Source of the DNA: an uncultured bacterium
GTDB taxonomy: Bacteria > Bacteroidota > Bacteroidia > Bacteroidales > Muribaculaceae
Assembly (NCBI GenBank): GCA_905214715.1
Contig: CAJMMT010000019.1
Coordinates: forward strand, 1-46,342
Reading direction: 5' to 3'
DNA: 46,342 bases
In this document: one piece after another, positions 33,392 to 42,137 of the stretch
How the letters are laid out: each line of letters starts with the position of its first letter
Numbering within the stretch: the stretch's first letter is position 1
Made by a program: the position numbers and the translations under genes
The notes under the pieces: generated by a model
What the model was told of the DNA's origin: nothing
The model's input: only the letters and a program-made list of their open reading frames with translations
The model's database searches: none

Positions 33392-34702
33392 TCATTCTTC
33401 ATTTCCGCTTTGATTGTTCCTTTTCATCTGCTCTTTTCTGAATTGATTCCAGCTATTATTCAGATTCTTATGCGATTTGTATAATGTTATTCCGGTCACT
33501 TGTTTAAGTAAAAATAGCGCCCTACGTCCTATTCTGAAATTACGACGTCCATCATTAATCCCCATCAGTCTATTATCGGGCATGGAATTTAATCTTATAT
33601 TATCTTTATCAAGAAGATTGACACGATTGACAAGGGCAATAATCGAAGGAGATAGAGATGGCGCATCCAACGGCTCGTATATTCCGACTTCGTCAGTATC
33701 AAAGTCTCTTTTATCCCATTTTTTCGCTTCCTTGACTGTTATATATTCCTTGTCTAAAACATATATGTCAGCGTTTGTGCAAACAAAGAATGGCTCGTTG
33801 GTTTTATTAAATCGGAACATATCATGTCCTCGACCTTTTGATTCGATAGAATACGAATATCCATTCAGGTTTAATTTGGATACCGAGTCTCCAACTACAT
33901 CACTATATTTAAAAGATACTTTAAACTTTTCATAATCAAGGTCGCTCTGAAAAAAAGTTACAAGATTCGGCACCCATTTACGACTTGCGGTATCAGCCAG
34001 AACGTCAATATCAACACGGATTATATCATTGTTTCTATGCCAGATTTCAGTAGGGCTGTATTTGCCGGACAATGTGTCGGAAGATGTTACCGAGTTTTTA
34101 ATACGCGTTGGCAATGATACTATTGGAGGCATACCCATCCAGTCGGACCAGGAGAAATGATGCAGACTTGCGTCACTGACACTGTCAAGTCCATTATTAT
34201 TTGTAAATCTGTAATACGATTTGCATGTCAACACTCTTGGAGATGACCATCCCTTGAATTTTACCCTGTTGTCAGATAGCAACATAAAGTCCACCATCTT
34301 TTCTCTAAAGAGGAAAACCGTGTCGGTATATGTGGTAAGTGTGGAATATTCCCTTAGGTATGCCAATATATGCAGAACGCGATGTCTGCTTGACTCAACA
34401 ACCACTTCCGGGAGCTCAGACACGCTTTCAGAAAGGAAAATGGTATCTTTACAACCAAAAATTACAGACTTCTCATTAAACCCCAAATAACGGACTGTTA
34501 TTGGATAACGACTACGCTTTATTTCAGGCACCACTCCATTGTGGTTGCTCAAACCGACAGGAGTACCGTCTTTATCATATATCGATGCATTTGGCAGAGG
34601 GACATGGGTAGCGGAATCCGCAACAATGACATCATAGGCCCATAACTCCATCGAGAAAATGGAGAATAAAAGCACTATCAATGTCATTATATATCGTATC
34701 AT
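33392..34702 (-). CDS. Secreted protein with carboxypeptidase-regulatory-like domain, function unknown
   Basis: A signal peptide (ending MELWAYD) leads to a carboxypeptidase-regulatory-like beta domain (residues about 20-90, with ATHVPLPNASIYDKDGTPVG and VRYLGFNEKSV). Then comes VSELPEVVVESSR, the link that normally precedes a TonB plug. Here no plug or barrel follows; the remaining 330 residues are mixed alpha/beta with a basic C-terminus (GRRALFLLKQ, MKRNNQ). I do not recognise that part. The protein is probably periplasmic or on the inner face of the outer membrane. A TAACTTTG box lies about 120 nt upstream. Confidence 0.7.
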   Translation of the reverse strand: MIRYIMTLIVLLFSIFSMELWAYDVIVADSATHVPLPNASIYDKDGTPVGLSNHNGVVPEIKRSRYPITVRYLGFNEKSVIFGCKDTIFLSESVSELPEVVVESSRHRVLHILAYLREYSTLTTYTDTVFLFREKMVDFMLLSDNRVKFKGWSSPRVLTCKSYYRFTNNNGLDSVSDASLHHFSWSDWMGMPPIVSLPTRIKNSVTSSDTLSGKYSPTEIWHRNNDIIRVDIDVLADTASRKWVPNLVTFFQSDLDYEKFKVSFKYSDVVGDSVSKLNLNGYSYSIESKGRGHDMFRFNKTNEPFFVCTNADIYVLDKEYITVKEAKKWDKRDFDTDEVGIYEPLDAPSLSPSIIALVNRVNLLDKDNIRLNSMPDNRLMGINDGRRNFRIGRRALFLLKQVTGITLYKSHKNLNNSWNQFRKEQMKRNNQSGNEE

Positions 34703-34823
34703 CTTTTAAGCAAAATGCATTTCACCACGATGGATTCAGGACTTTCCAATAGCCTCCTCGGTCTGCACCTATGCGAACGATTAAGCGACATACCGGAGAG
34801 ACATCCATGCTTCCACCATGATG

Positions 34824-34831
34824 CAAAGTTA
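34824..34831 (-). promoter_or_regulatory. -7 promoter box for the 33392-34702 gene
   Basis: On the minus strand this reads TAACTTTG, matching TAnnTTTG, and implies a leader of about 115 nt before ATG 34702. No clear -33 TTTG is visible. Confidence 0.5.
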
Positions 34832-34911
34832 ACATAAAATACTGTCGCCCACATAATTGTTTTATTAAAAAATCATCATCTGCCAATATGATTCATCTGG
34901 GACCAGAAAGC

Positions 34912-34941
34912 AATCCCTCGGAAAAGGCTTCCGAGGGGATT
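34912..34941 (-). terminator. Hairpin terminator after the second barrel gene
   Basis: AATCCCTCGG and CCGAGGGGATT form a strong stem around a 9-nt loop (one bulge), 21 nt past the stop of the barrel gene. The T tract on the minus strand is short and broken. Confidence 0.6.
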
Positions 34942-34962
34942 GAAGGTTATACTCACCACTCT

Positions 34963-37275
34963 CTAAAAGCGTGATTTCTCGGTGTTGCCGGCACCGGTGC
35001 CGCGGTAGCGGTCGCGGGTGGTATTGAAGCGGTACTGGAGAGTGAGCATTACCGATCGGCCGGGTGTGAAGTTCTTCTGGATAAGCTGCACTGCATCGTT
35101 ATACATCAGCGCATCGTTGCGAGACGTGTTGAACAGATCTTTCGCTTCAAGGGTGACGCTGAAAGCGTTGTCGAAGAATCCCTTGTATATTTTGGCATTG
35201 ACATACCATGGAGTGTTCGAGACTTTCATATTATTGTCCCACGTATGCGTCATCAGCTGTGCGTCCACATTAAGCCAGATATCCAACGGAAGATGAACAG
35301 CGTTTTGCCATTGGAACAGAAAACCCGGAGTATTCATCTTCATCGGCTTGCCGTCGACAGGCAGAGTGAGCCACTGCTTCATCATGCCGACATTCACACG
35401 AGGAGACCATACTCCGACATTGAACTGACCGCCGACAAATGCCTGAAGATAATGGCGATGGTCAAGATTTGCCGTGCGGATAATGGTTGCCTCCCCATCA
35501 ACTCCGTAAGGCTCTGTGATGTGATATACACCGTCCTTTAAGTATATATAAGACAACTGAGCGAAGAACTGACGCCACTGTGCCATATATTCCACAGTCT
35601 GCAGTTTTGTGGGTTTAAGATATGGGTTGCCGGTCTCATAAGTGAGGCGGTTGATATAGCTGACAGCTCCGTCGAGCTGCCCGTAGCCGGGACGTACGGT
35701 CTTGCCGGAATAATTCAACCCCATGCGGACTTTTCCTATCTGAGTGGAGACATTCAGCGAAGGGAACAGATTGTCGTATCGCTTGCTCTGACCGTCGCGA
35801 CGCACCCCCATCTCGTAGTAATCGAATCTCACATGCTCATAGCGGAGTCCGACACCGACATTGAAGCGTCCGAACTGCCTGCCGAATTCTACGAAAGCGG
35901 CGATATTGCTCTCATCCACACGGTTGTCGGCATCGGAAACTTCCGGGATGTTTGCAGTAAACAGATTTGCAGTGCGCGTGTTAGTGTATTCCTCGCCAAA
36001 CCTAATCTGTCCCAGCCAAAGAGGATGACTGACAACTAATTTCTCGGCAAACATGCGGTTTCGGTTTATCGAGGTCGTGCTGACATTGCGGTCATCACCC
36101 GCCTCGCTGAGTTCGTCGCTCAATGAAAGTTCCCGGTTTTTATACCATATATAATCAGCGTTAAAGTCGAAGTTGAACTTTCCTACGGTACCGTTATAAT
36201 AAATATTGACATTATGCCGGGGCCGAGCCTTAGATATGTTGTCGATATCGGAATTATAGCGGTCAATTAATGCTCCGTTCTGCCAGACTTCACTCGGAAT
36301 AGTTCCGGTTGTATGGTGACGGTTCCAGCTGTTCTGATAATAAGTGCCGATGCTGTGCTTGTCATTGATCATGAAGGAAAAGCCGACTTTGCCGGTCATA
36401 TCGTTGTAATTCTCTCGCCATATTGTGCGGATCGACTGGTTATATCTTCCTGCCGGTGTCGTGGTCGTCATGTCGTTAAAACGATCATTGCGGTTATCAC
36501 CGTACCACCAACCGTAGTTGGCGAAGACTTCAAGCCCCCCGGTGCGGTATTTCAGGTCTATGGAGTTTCCGGTGCGGAAATCTTGTTGAAAGCCGTTGTC
36601 TGTGCGTATAGTGCCGCTGAATCCATCGCCTTTCGGAGGTTTCGTACGGATAATGATTACGGATTTCACGTTTGCCGCATAAGAGGCGCCGGGATTGGTT
36701 ATTACCGAGACATTCTTTATGTCGTTGGAATTGAGTTGCGAAAGCTCCTGAAGGTCGTTGACCTTGCGCCCGTTGATGTAGATTGCAGGTGCTCCTTTGC
36801 CGAATACTTCCAGTTTGCCGTCATTCTCCACCACCATCGGCACTCGTGTCAGCACGTCATTTGCCGTACCTGCGATGGCGAGCGAGCTTCCCTCGACATT
36901 GGTAACGAGCGCATTCCCTTTCATCATCGTTGAGGGTCGCGTAGCGCGGACCTCCACCTCTCCAAGTTCCACCGTTGCCGGTTGAAGGTTGATCAGACCC
37001 ATGTCGCCGGAAGCCGGGACCGGGTGCTCGGAGGGTTCATATCCGACAAAGGAAACCTTCACTATAAGGTTGCCGATGGCATCGGTAGAAATGCGGAACA
37101 TCCCGGCTTGGTCGGTAACAGTGCCGGTCAGATAGGTTGAGTCGCGGTACAACACGACATTTACATAGTCGAGCGGAACGTCGTTTTCCCCGACGACTTT
37201 ACCGGAAATCTCACGGCCATAAGCCGTCGCCATGGCCATGAATACCATTAAGAATATAAAAATTCTTGTCTTCAT
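34963..37275 (-). CDS. Outer-membrane beta-barrel protein (OMP_b-brl_3) with carboxypeptidase-like N-domain
   Basis: This is a second single-protein TonB-receptor-like barrel (770 aa). A signal peptide (ending TAYG) is followed by a carboxypeptidase-regulatory-like domain (about 20-100), then VELGEVEVRATRPS, plug-like elements (TANDVLTRVPMVVEND, IYINGRKVNDLQELSQLN) and many barrel strands. It ends in the family tail RYRGTGAGNTEKSRF, also kept in the relic at 23214-23357. No SusD gene follows. Three AGTCTTAAT-like motifs lie upstream, linking it to the two-component system at 29.4-31.4 kb. Confidence 0.9.
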   Translation of the reverse strand: MKTRIFIFLMVFMAMATAYGREISGKVVGENDVPLDYVNVVLYRDSTYLTGTVTDQAGMFRISTDAIGNLIVKVSFVGYEPSEHPVPASGDMGLINLQPATVELGEVEVRATRPSTMMKGNALVTNVEGSSLAIAGTANDVLTRVPMVVENDGKLEVFGKGAPAIYINGRKVNDLQELSQLNSNDIKNVSVITNPGASYAANVKSVIIIRTKPPKGDGFSGTIRTDNGFQQDFRTGNSIDLKYRTGGLEVFANYGWWYGDNRNDRFNDMTTTTPAGRYNQSIRTIWRENYNDMTGKVGFSFMINDKHSIGTYYQNSWNRHHTTGTIPSEVWQNGALIDRYNSDIDNISKARPRHNVNIYYNGTVGKFNFDFNADYIWYKNRELSLSDELSEAGDDRNVSTTSINRNRMFAEKLVVSHPLWLGQIRFGEEYTNTRTANLFTANIPEVSDADNRVDESNIAAFVEFGRQFGRFNVGVGLRYEHVRFDYYEMGVRRDGQSKRYDNLFPSLNVSTQIGKVRMGLNYSGKTVRPGYGQLDGAVSYINRLTYETGNPYLKPTKLQTVEYMAQWRQFFAQLSYIYLKDGVYHITEPYGVDGEATIIRTANLDHRHYLQAFVGGQFNVGVWSPRVNVGMMKQWLTLPVDGKPMKMNTPGFLFQWQNAVHLPLDIWLNVDAQLMTHTWDNNMKVSNTPWYVNAKIYKGFFDNAFSVTLEAKDLFNTSRNDALMYNDAVQLIQKNFTPGRSVMLTLQYRFNTTRDRYRGTGAGNTEKSRF

Positions 37276-37305
37276 TTCACATCAGTTTTATTGGTTTTAC
37301 CGATG

Positions 37306-37338
37306 CGAAATTACATCCAAAAGGATTTTAACCGCAAA
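37306..37338 (-). promoter_or_regulatory. Possible promoter of the second barrel gene
   Basis: On the minus strand TTTG (37335-37338) and TAATTTCG (37306-37313, one mismatch to TAnnTTTG) are 21 nt apart, ending about 30 nt before ATG 37275. The spacing is one longer than usual and the -7 box is imperfect. Confidence 0.4.
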
Positions 37339-37344
37339 TATGAA

Positions 37345-37428
37345 AGTCTTAATACACAAGATGCAACCAGCTGAAAATCAGCGTTTGTATCTTTTAAAAG
37401 TCTTAATAAGGTGCTGCGACGTCTTAAT
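37345..37428. promoter_or_regulatory. Three AGTCTTAAT repeats upstream of the second barrel gene
   Basis: AGTCTTAAT at 37345 and 37399 and CGTCTTAAT at 37420 are in one orientation, with starts 54 and 21 bp apart, close to whole helical turns. The motif and its orientation relative to the barrel gene match those at 29312-29351. They lie 70-153 bp upstream of the barrel ATG. Confidence 0.6.
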
Positions 37429-37437
37429 GGGCACTTA

Positions 37438-37632
37438 GAGAATGTTTGAATTTAACTTCCATTCACACGAAGAGGATTTTTTGAGATGTTTCCGCAAGTT
37501 GAGGAGGGCGCGGTGCGGGCACCGTAACCGACGAAATCTTGGCGAAAACAGCCAAAAAAGACCTTCGGGGGGATGGAAAGAATTTACCATTCATACCTCA
37601 ATTATAAATTCGTGTTTAATTCAAACATTCTC
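37438..37632 (+). mobile_element. MITE, copy C (195 bp) with perfect 15-bp inverted ends
   Basis: The left end GAGAATGTTTGAATT (37438-37452) is the exact complement of the right end AATTCAAACATTCTC (37618-37632). TTA flanks both sides (37435-37437 and 37633-37635), consistent with a 3-bp target duplication. There is no coding sequence. The inside has a perfect small hairpin CGGTGC-GG-GCACCG near 37512. Internal blocks are shared with copy B (24598-24786) and the fragment at 18831-18862. The right-hand TTA is also the stop codon (TAA on the minus strand) of the neighbouring regulator gene. Confidence 0.85.
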
Positions 37633-39294
37633 TTAATCTTTGTCCGGACATTTAAGGAAGGCGACTATATCTTCCTTTTCTGGCACTCCAAGCTTCTTTC
37701 GTATCGATGATTTGCGGACATAGATTGTGGAGGTAGTCTGACCTGTTATCACGCTAATCTCTTTTGTCGAGAATCCGGCTACCATAAGAACGATAATCTG
37801 CTCCTCTTTCGGGGTGAGTTGTTCACCATATTGACGGTGAAGCTTACTGTAGAATCCGGAATAGAGGTTGTCGATTATCTCGAATACCTTTCTCCAATCC
37901 ACGAGTTCGCCATTGGTTTCGCCATCGATGGCAGAGATTTTACGCAGCATCTCGCGATTCTGTTCGGTGGGCGTCTCCGCCACCATCTTAATTATGCCGA
38001 GTTGCTTGAGCATTATGCCGCGCACCGCATACGAATCAGTTTTTTCACTCTCCGGTGCAGGAGCCGATTTGTACTCGTCCACCATTTTCTGCAATGCCTC
38101 TATGCGTTCCTCGTTGTCGCGTTCACGCTGACGACGCGCTCTGATTATCCATGCGCTGCCGCCGAGTATCAAAAGAGCCACAAGACTTATAATAAGGATA
38201 ATCACAGTCTTATGCTCACTTTCGGTTTTCAGGGCCAACGCACGGTTCTGTTGATACAACGCGCCCCGCTCGGATTCCCACTGGGAGGCTTTCATGCGGT
38301 TGAACCGCTCGTTCATGCGATTGTTGAGCCCGGTTATATGCATCAATTTTATGCGCCCTGTCTGCTTGAAATCAATCATTGCATGTAGCAGATTGCTATA
38401 ACTGCGGAAATATGCGTCATCATCGCCTCTCAACCTGACGGCAAGACTGTCGGCGATTGCAAGATGATTCGATGCCAGATTCACATCCCCTCTGTTAAGA
38501 GCATTTATCGCGTATTGGAAATGGAGCAGGTCGGTGCCCCCGTTCTCAGGGCCGGCCTTTCTGAATATTTCGCCGATAAGGCTGTCGCTTTCATCCTCAC
38601 GCCCCGCTTCACTGAGAAGTTGAGCGCGATCGATTGTAAACTGAAACTCCTTGTCGCCCCACTTGTATCTGCGGGCATAGTCAATAAGTTCTGTCCCTAT
38701 ATTTAAAGCAGAGTCTACCTTGCCGGCATATAAGTATCCACCCATAAGCATATACTTCGCTTCAATCTGACGGAGGCTATCAGTCTCCAGCTGATAAAGC
38801 CTTTTTGCCAGCTGTATGATCTGTTGCCCCTGATACTCAGACGCTCCGAGTAAGACGCGAATCCGCACTACCTGAGTCATCAATGAGTCAGGTACGTCGG
38901 GCAACGACGCAAGAGAATCAAGCATCGCAATGGACCCCGGTGTGTCGCCAACCCAGAACTTGTACCACGCGAACGCCGTACCGCTACGGATATCTTTCAC
39001 AATATCTTTTCCGCGATAATAATTGTGAGCGAAGGAAATCAGGGAATCTCCGATCATGGAGTGGTTCCGGGCCATATTCCCATACGCACGCAGATAGTGA
39101 TATTTCGCGCGCAGAGAGTCCTCACGCAGTTCGGACAAATCGATAGCGTCCAACACAGACAATGCACTGTCGGTATCGATCCGCATTATCTTTTCTGCAT
39201 TGTCCATATCCCTGCAGTATCGCGAATCCGGTTTAGAGCAGGAAAACATGCCGAAAACGACAATCGCAGTCAATACATATAAAAGTCTGTTCAT
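37633..39294 (-). CDS. Lipoprotein-like TPR regulator with transmembrane helix and LuxR-type HTH
   Basis: The N-terminus is a lipoprotein signal (VVFGMFSC). Residues about 30-340 are helical TPR-like repeats, expected in the periplasm. A transmembrane helix lies near 362-386 (TVIILIISLVALLILGGSAW), then a coiled-coil-like linker and a C-terminal LuxR/GerE HTH (LTPKEEQIIVLMVAGFSTKEISVITGQTTSTIYVRKSSIRKKLG). Such one-protein regulators are common in Bacteroidales. Here the gene lies beside a barrel gene it may control. I chose ATG 39294, as the longer frame begins with TTG. The last codon meets the inserted MITE. Confidence 0.85.
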   Translation of the reverse strand: MNRLLYVLTAIVVFGMFSCSKPDSRYCRDMDNAEKIMRIDTDSALSVLDAIDLSELREDSLRAKYHYLRAYGNMARNHSMIGDSLISFAHNYYRGKDIVKDIRSGTAFAWYKFWVGDTPGSIAMLDSLASLPDVPDSLMTQVVRIRVLLGASEYQGQQIIQLAKRLYQLETDSLRQIEAKYMLMGGYLYAGKVDSALNIGTELIDYARRYKWGDKEFQFTIDRAQLLSEAGREDESDSLIGEIFRKAGPENGGTDLLHFQYAINALNRGDVNLASNHLAIADSLAVRLRGDDDAYFRSYSNLLHAMIDFKQTGRIKLMHITGLNNRMNERFNRMKASQWESERGALYQQNRALALKTESEHKTVIILIISLVALLILGGSAWIIRARRQRERDNEERIEALQKMVDEYKSAPAPESEKTDSYAVRGIMLKQLGIIKMVAETPTEQNREMLRKISAIDGETNGELVDWRKVFEIIDNLYSGFYSKLHRQYGEQLTPKEEQIIVLMVAGFSTKEISVITGQTTSTIYVRKSSIRKKLGVPEKEDIVAFLKCPDKD

Positions 39295-39521
39295 TACAAG
39301 CAAGTATTCAAATTCAACCTATGGTAAGGGTCTTGATAAGAAACGGAAATACATCATGCAGATTATACATACCGGCATCATCATATTGACTGATATCGTA
39401 TGGCTAAAGAAAAGAATATAGTAGGGTCATCCGGTATCGCAATCCGGAGGCATCAAGACCCCCACCATTTGTGTTTTCTCGATTCTTCACCAACTACTTA
39501 TCAATTAATTCTTACCACTAC

Positions 39522-40421
39522 TTATATCCAATTGTTCTGGAGTCGTTTTACTGCAATGGATTCGGTAAGGATTCGTATGAATTCCTGCATTGAATGTTTT
39601 CGATAAGCTCCTTTCAATACATGTACACAACCGGCCATCTGGTTGTCCGGAATATCTATTGGCACAGCCTTGACCTCCCGTACATCATATATAGAGTCTT
39701 CTGCCAGAACTGTAACAAGTCGCGTCTGCCGCACGAGCTTCAACAATGTGTTGACTTCGTTCAACTCTATACGGATTTTGAAATTATTATAACTCGATAT
39801 GATGCTGTCAAACGCATTGCGGGCCTGCAACCCTTTCGAAGGGAGCGCGAGTTCATATTTTTCAAGTTCAGCAACCGATACATTCTCTTTTGAAGCCAAT
39901 GGATGGTTGTTACCCACTATAGCAGACAACGAGTTCTGAAACAATATGTGGGATTCCACATCCGGCAAAGGCCTGATTGGTTTGAAAGCGAGAACGAAAT
40001 CTATGTCTCGTTTGGCAAGCAATTCCATAAGCTCATTCATCTGCTTATATACTATATTCAGTTTTATACCTGGATACATCTTCATAAACGAAATGACCGA
40101 TTCCGTAAGAATGGAACTGAATGAATGAGTGACACCGATATTCAGGGTACCGGTCAGCATTTTCTGCAAATCATGAATCCTATCGGTACAAGCCTCGGCA
40201 TCGTGGATAGTACGCAAGGCGAACGGAAGCATGACCTCTCCTGCTTCCGTCAGACGTATGGAATGGCTGCCACGTATGAAAAACTGTGTCCCAAGCTCAT
40301 CTTCCAGCTGTTTTATCTGCTGTGAAAGCGAGCTTTGAGCGATGTTAAGACATTTTGCGGCATCAGAAAAATTGAGAGTTTCGGCCGCTTTGGCGAAATA
40401 CCTTAATTGTCGTAGTTCCAT
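39522..40421 (-). CDS. LysR-family transcriptional regulator
   Basis: The N-terminal winged helix is typical (MELRQLRYFAKAAETLNFSD, then AKCLNIAQSSLSQQIKQLED and RLTEAG). A LysR substrate-binding domain follows, from about residue 90, starting GTLNIGVTHSFSSIL. The length of 299 aa is normal. I chose ATG 40421 (MELRQL). It lies 26 nt downstream of the ThrE_2 gene on the same strand and so probably belongs to the exporter operon and regulates it (inference). The sequence resembles CynR/CbbR-type members, but the inducer is unknown. Confidence 0.92.
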   Translation of the reverse strand: MELRQLRYFAKAAETLNFSDAAKCLNIAQSSLSQQIKQLEDELGTQFFIRGSHSIRLTEAGEVMLPFALRTIHDAEACTDRIHDLQKMLTGTLNIGVTHSFSSILTESVISFMKMYPGIKLNIVYKQMNELMELLAKRDIDFVLAFKPIRPLPDVESHILFQNSLSAIVGNNHPLASKENVSVAELEKYELALPSKGLQARNAFDSIISSYNNFKIRIELNEVNTLLKLVRQTRLVTVLAEDSIYDVREVKAVPIDIPDNQMAGCVHVLKGAYRKHSMQEFIRILTESIAVKRLQNNWI

Positions 40422-40447
40422 TAAATGCAAGGTTGATTATAACCCAG

Positions 40448-40942
40448 CTATCGAGTAGCTGTAAACGAGAGTTTCTTTAACAGGAATACCGGCGTGGTGG
40501 CGCCGACAACCATCCCTAAAATAATAAACGAGCAAGTCAGCCCATTATATGCCAACAGATAAAAATAATGTCTGAATATTTCTTCCCGGGTGTGATATAT
40601 GCATGATAATAACGCCTCTATCGTACGATAAGCGTACATTCCCGGAATCATCGGTAACAAAGCCGGAAAGAAACATACTTCCGCGGGACATTTTATACGT
40701 GAGGCGAACAACACCGCAAGCACACCAACGGCAAATGAGGCTACGGCACTGGATATAATTATGTGCATGCTTCCGAATTCGGGCAGTGTCAGCACATAAC
40801 GTATGGCATGACCGCAGGCTGCGATCAGAGCGCACGTCGTATATGCCCGGCGGGGCGTGTTGCTGATGCTTGAAAAACCTATGGCGGCTATCGCCGCGAA
40901 CAATCCATCCTCGAATATATTTATAAACATATCATCCCACAT
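40448..40942 (-). CDS. ThrE_2 (DUF3815) subunit of a threonine/serine exporter
   Basis: This 164-residue membrane protein has about five helices, with LFAAIAAIGFSSISNTPRRA, ALIAACGHAIRYVLT and ALLPMIPGMYAYRTIEALLS, the PMIPG motif of the C-terminal half of ThrE. In many bacteria the two halves of ThrE are separate genes, as here. It overlaps the partner gene by 11 nt. Efflux of threonine or serine is the family role; some homologues act in other pathways. Confidence 0.88.
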   Translation of the reverse strand: MWDDMFINIFEDGLFAAIAAIGFSSISNTPRRAYTTCALIAACGHAIRYVLTLPEFGSMHIIISSAVASFAVGVLAVLFASRIKCPAEVCFFPALLPMIPGMYAYRTIEALLSCIYHTREEIFRHYFYLLAYNGLTCSFIILGMVVGATTPVFLLKKLSFTATR

Positions 40943-41741
40943 ACCATTTTAATCCGAGTATAAGCATTCCGGCACAGAGACCTATCGAAAGACATGCGGT
41001 AAGCACAGCTGCGTCCAGAAATCGGCTGAATGCACATAGATAATGCCGGTATATCATATCGCTGACCGAATTTATATACGGTACGCCTGGAATAAGATAC
41101 AATACGCTTGTGCCAAGCGCTATTTCCGGAGTCGAACCGATATTGAAAATCTCCCCTCCGGCACTCAGGGAAGCGGAGAAAAAAGAAGCACACAGAAACG
41201 TGAGCCGTATATCGCACTTCTCCTCAAGCATTATCTGTTTAAGTCCATAACCGGCTAAGGTCGATATGAATACTATCAGTATAGCGGTTAAATCACCACC
41301 GAATAACCGACAAAAAGAAGCATTTGCGAAACTCGTCAGAATAAGTGCCTCCCATTTACCGGTAGATCTTATTTCTTTTATGCGCCCGAATCGTTCTGTT
41401 GCAGCGTATAAATCAAGATGCATGTCGGCAACCTCCCAACTCAGACGACTTAACCCAGCGTTCAAGGTAAAACTTATACCGCAGTTTACGGTTTTACGTT
41501 GCGCGACTACCGCGTTCGCACGATCGTTATCCCATACCGAGACAGAAACATGAGACGGCATTATGAAAATATCAAAATTTACACCGAAAGCCTTGGCCAT
41601 TCGTGCGGTATTTTTCTCTATCCTGATACATGTGGCGCCACATCCCGACAATAGCGAGGCATATTCGGCAAGGAAAGCTGCGGTTGCGCGTAAATCAGCG
41701 TCAACCTCATTTCCCCTCGTCTTACAAGTCTTCAGATCCAT
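40932..41741 (-). CDS. ThrE (DUF1212) subunit of a threonine/serine exporter
   Basis: This 269-residue protein starts with the cytoplasmic ThrE part (AAFLAEYASLLSGCGATCIRIEKNTARMAKAFGV, then FDIFIMPSHVSVSVWD). About five helices follow, with LYLIPGVPYINSVSDMIYRHY carrying the P-G-x-P motif of the family. The gene order is small membrane protein, this gene, ThrE_2, LysR. It overlaps its upstream neighbour by 20 nt and its partner by 11 nt. Confidence 0.88.
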   Translation of the reverse strand: MDLKTCKTRGNEVDADLRATAAFLAEYASLLSGCGATCIRIEKNTARMAKAFGVNFDIFIMPSHVSVSVWDNDRANAVVAQRKTVNCGISFTLNAGLSRLSWEVADMHLDLYAATERFGRIKEIRSTGKWEALILTSFANASFCRLFGGDLTAILIVFISTLAGYGLKQIMLEEKCDIRLTFLCASFFSASLSAGGEIFNIGSTPEIALGTSVLYLIPGVPYINSVSDMIYRHYLCAFSRFLDAAVLTACLSIGLCAGMLILGLKWYVG

Positions 41742-41922
41742 ACTCTTCGTCAGTGTCTCCGGGAATATAGAAGATCTCTTTTTCCCTGCCTATTTCAAGA
41801 ATATGTCTTGATTTATGGCAACCGTTGCGATTTTGAGTAAAATGCCATTCTATGGCCCGGAATATAAATGCGCACAACAGCACTCCCGCTATCATACACC
41901 ACGCGATCATCGGATGGTTCAT
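41722..41922 (-). CDS. Small single-pass membrane protein upstream of thrE
   Basis: The 66-residue product has one helix (MIAWCMIAGVLLCAFIFRAI, residues about 5-24) and a charged C-terminal tail ending EEYGSEDL. I chose ATG 41922; the frame can be extended to a GTG at 41967 without adding recognisable sequence. Its end overlaps the thrE start by 20 nt and it is first in the operon, suggesting a leader or helper protein of the exporter. No family is recognised. Confidence 0.55.
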   Translation of the reverse strand: MNHPMIAWCMIAGVLLCAFIFRAIEWHFTQNRNGCHKSRHILEIGREKEIFYIPGDTDEEYGSEDL

Positions 41923-41996
41923 ATACTTTTCACTTTTAAGTACCAAGTAGTTGGTAAATTTGCACACTTACTTATCATTTGCGTTGCAAAAGTATA

Positions 41997-42004
41997 ACCG
42001 CCAC
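41997..42004 (-). promoter_or_regulatory. -7 promoter box for the thrE operon
   Basis: On the minus strand this reads TACTTTTG, matching TAnnTTTG, 74 nt before ATG 41922. No consensus -33 element at the right distance. Confidence 0.4.
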
Positions 42005-42137
42005 CGACAATACGGGAACGATGAGCAAGGGATTTTCCTATAACCGTCATAGGTAAAACGGATAACAAAGACCGACGCATCCTGATAGGACACATCGGTC
42101 AATTAAACATCCGTATTGAAAGCAAATACTCTCCAAA

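Noticed and set aside
36313..36933. Long plus-strand open frame of 206 codons opposite the second barrel gene
   Set aside because: The minus-strand product is a clear barrel protein over the same bases; the opposite frame has no recognisable domain and results from codon bias.
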